Below, piece by piece: positions 62,848 to 64,000 of a stretch of DNA of 64,000 nt (within the stretch, counting starts at the first letter, position 1; each line of letters opens with the position of its first letter). Origin of the DNA: Archangiaceae bacterium (lineage in GTDB: Bacteria; Myxococcota; Myxococcia; Myxococcales; Myxococcaceae). The notes under the pieces are model-generated. The model did no database searches. It was not told where the DNA came from and worked only from the letters and a program-made list of their open reading frames with translations. The position numbers and the translations under genes are program-made. The stretch is from the NCBI GenBank assembly GCA_016714225.1, contig JADJNS010000001.1, positions 248,001 to 312,000 on the forward strand, given 5' to 3'.

Positions 62848-63848
62848 GCGCGGTTCGCTTTCACCAGGTGAGCAAGCAGTACGGCGACACCGTGGCGGTG
62901 CGCGAGGTGTCGTTCGACATTCCGCCCGGCACGCTGGTGACACTGCTGGGGCCGTCGGGCTGCGGCAAGACCACGACGCTGCGCATGCTGGCGGGGCTCG
63001 AGCTGCCCACCAGCGGCTCGATTCTCATCGCCGGCAAAGACGTCACCCGCCTCGCGGCGCACGAGCGCGACGTGGCGATGGTGTTTCAGTCGTACGCGCT
63101 GTTCCCGCACCTGCGCGTGGTCGACAACGTGCGCTACGGCCTCGACGTGCTGGGCCGCGACGGGGCCGAGGCGAAGGCGGGCGCCGCGCTGAAGACGGTG
63201 GGCCTGGCCGGGCTCGAGTCGCGGTGGCCCAACGAGCTGTCGGGCGGCCAGCAGCAGCGGGTGGCGCTGGCCCGGGCGCTGGTGCTCGAGCCGAAGGTGC
63301 TGCTGTTCGACGAGCCGCTGTCGAACCTCGACGCCCGGCTGCGCCGTCGCATGCGCGAAGAGATTCGCGAGCTGCAGCAGCGCCTGGGCTTCACCGCCGT
63401 CTACGTGACGCACGACCAGGACGAAGCGCTCTCCATCTCCGACCGCATCATCGTGATGGACAAGTCGGTGGTGGTGCAAGAAGGCACGCCGCGCGAGCTC
63501 TACGAGACGCCCAAGACGCGGTTCGTGGCCGACTTCATGGGCGAGTCGAACATCGTCGAGGCGCAGGTGAAGAGCGGCCGCATCGAGCTCGGCAAGCTCT
63601 CGCTCCCGACGACGCGCGCAGACGGCCCGGTGCAGCTCGCGATAAGGCCGCACGCGATTCAACTCGCACCCGGAAATGACGCGACGGTGCAGCGCGCGAC
63701 GTACCTGGGAGACCACCTCGAGTACGACGTCGAGTCACCGCTCGGGCGCCTCTTCGTGGTGTCGCACGCGCTCAGCGCCCCGCTGAAAGCGGGAGACAAA
63801 GTCAGCGTGACGCTGCAACCCGAGGCCGGCGGAGTGGTGATTCTGTAG
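62844..63848 (+). CDS. ABC transporter ATP-binding protein (FbpC/PotA type)
   Basis: 334 residues. Walker A GPSGCGKTT (36-44), Q-loop FQSYALFP (Gln82), signature LSGGQQQRV (132-), Walker B LLFDEP (Asp156, Glu157), switch His190. The C-terminal part carries a TOBE-like domain (VQLAIRPHAIQL). Start ATG overlaps the permease stop (ATGA). Provides ATP hydrolysis for the permease. Confidence 0.93.
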   Translation: MSAVRFHQVSKQYGDTVAVREVSFDIPPGTLVTLLGPSGCGKTTTLRMLAGLELPTSGSILIAGKDVTRLAAHERDVAMVFQSYALFPHLRVVDNVRYGLDVLGRDGAEAKAGAALKTVGLAGLESRWPNELSGGQQQRVALARALVLEPKVLLFDEPLSNLDARLRRRMREEIRELQQRLGFTAVYVTHDQDEALSISDRIIVMDKSVVVQEGTPRELYETPKTRFVADFMGESNIVEAQVKSGRIELGKLSLPTTRADGPVQLAIRPHAIQLAPGNDATVQRATYLGDHLEYDVESPLGRLFVVSHALSAPLKAGDKVSVTLQPEAGGVVIL

Positions 63849-63861
63849 ACCGACGTCTCAT

Positions 63862-63962
<101 letters not shown>

Positions 63963-63965
63963 GCG

Positions 63966-64000
63966 CTACGTCCCCAGCAGCCGAGCCCGCGCCTCCATCA
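63966..64000 (-). CDS. Possible C-terminal end of a gene continuing past the right edge
   Basis: On the - strand a frame ends ...MEARARLLGT followed by TAG at 63968-63966. The sequence is protein-like but only 10 codons are visible, so this is a guess. Confidence 0.2.
   Translation of the reverse strand, partial: MEARARLLGT

Overview
The window is GC-rich, densely coding DNA that most likely comes from a myxobacterium (Myxococcota, probably Myxococcaceae/Archangiaceae-like). The evidence is a set of lipoproteins with Gly/Ala/Thr- or Gly/Asn-rich linkers after a lipobox, a MYXO-CTERM-like C-terminal tripartite tail, a Hanks-type kinase with a PEGA-like tail, a TIGR02996-type protein, and many two-component and chemosensory genes. 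I see no rRNA, CRISPR array, insertion sequence or phage gene. There is one tRNA, tRNA-Gln(UUG).

Layout. 0-10 kb: a left-edge fragment, a TPR-like lipoprotein, a polysaccharide-monooxygenase-like secreted protein with an N-terminal His, a LamG lipoprotein, and a MoxR / DUF58 / BatA-type set with an AraC regulator lying antisense between moxR and the DUF58 gene. 10-17 kb: a repeat-bearing hypothetical protein, a Ser/Thr kinase overlapping a putative aminopeptidase gene, and several secreted proteins, one of which lacks a proper stop codon. 18-24 kb: a YfbK-like VWA lipoprotein, a histidine kinase and OmpR-type regulator pair, a PrsW-type membrane protease and a YfcE-type phosphodiesterase. 24-33 kb: a frameshifted Gly-rich lipoprotein, then a chemosensory operon (receiver, CheW, CheY, CheA, CheC) and a methyl-accepting protein without a periplasmic sensor domain. 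33-45 kb: Cys-rich lipoproteins, thiL, a ComEA-like protein, a GNAT enzyme, and a five-gene operon encoding an archaemetzincin with a degenerate active site, a TIGR02996/pseudokinase-like protein, a beta-propeller lipoprotein, a SnoaL-like protein and an FHA protein. 44-53 kb: tRNA-Gln, a TetR regulator divergent from a GlsB-type membrane protein, three signalling proteins (CHASE3-PAS kinase, receiver-kinase, NtrC-type regulator) and gyrB. 53-64 kb: a same-strand run for myo-inositol use (inositol-monophosphatase-like protein, nitrilase-like protein, iolB, a fused iolC-DUF2090, iolD, iolE), then a two-domain ABC permease and its ATPase.

How the genes work together. The iol genes cover dehydration of 2-keto-inositol through to cleavage of the phosphorylated product; inositol dehydrogenase (iolG) and malonate-semialdehyde dehydrogenase (iolA) are not in the window. 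The Che genes form a compact pathway without visible CheR or CheB.

Beyond the genes, two families of dispersed palindromic repeats recur in the intergenic gaps. One is about 180 bp with six copies; the other is a short CCCTCTCCCC hairpin with three copies. Several copies overlap the end of the upstream gene and provide its stop codon. No intergenic stretch exceeds about 450 bases; the longest lies upstream of the NtrC-type gene and is described in the feature list. All calls rest on reading the sequence and on memory of protein families; no database search was run.
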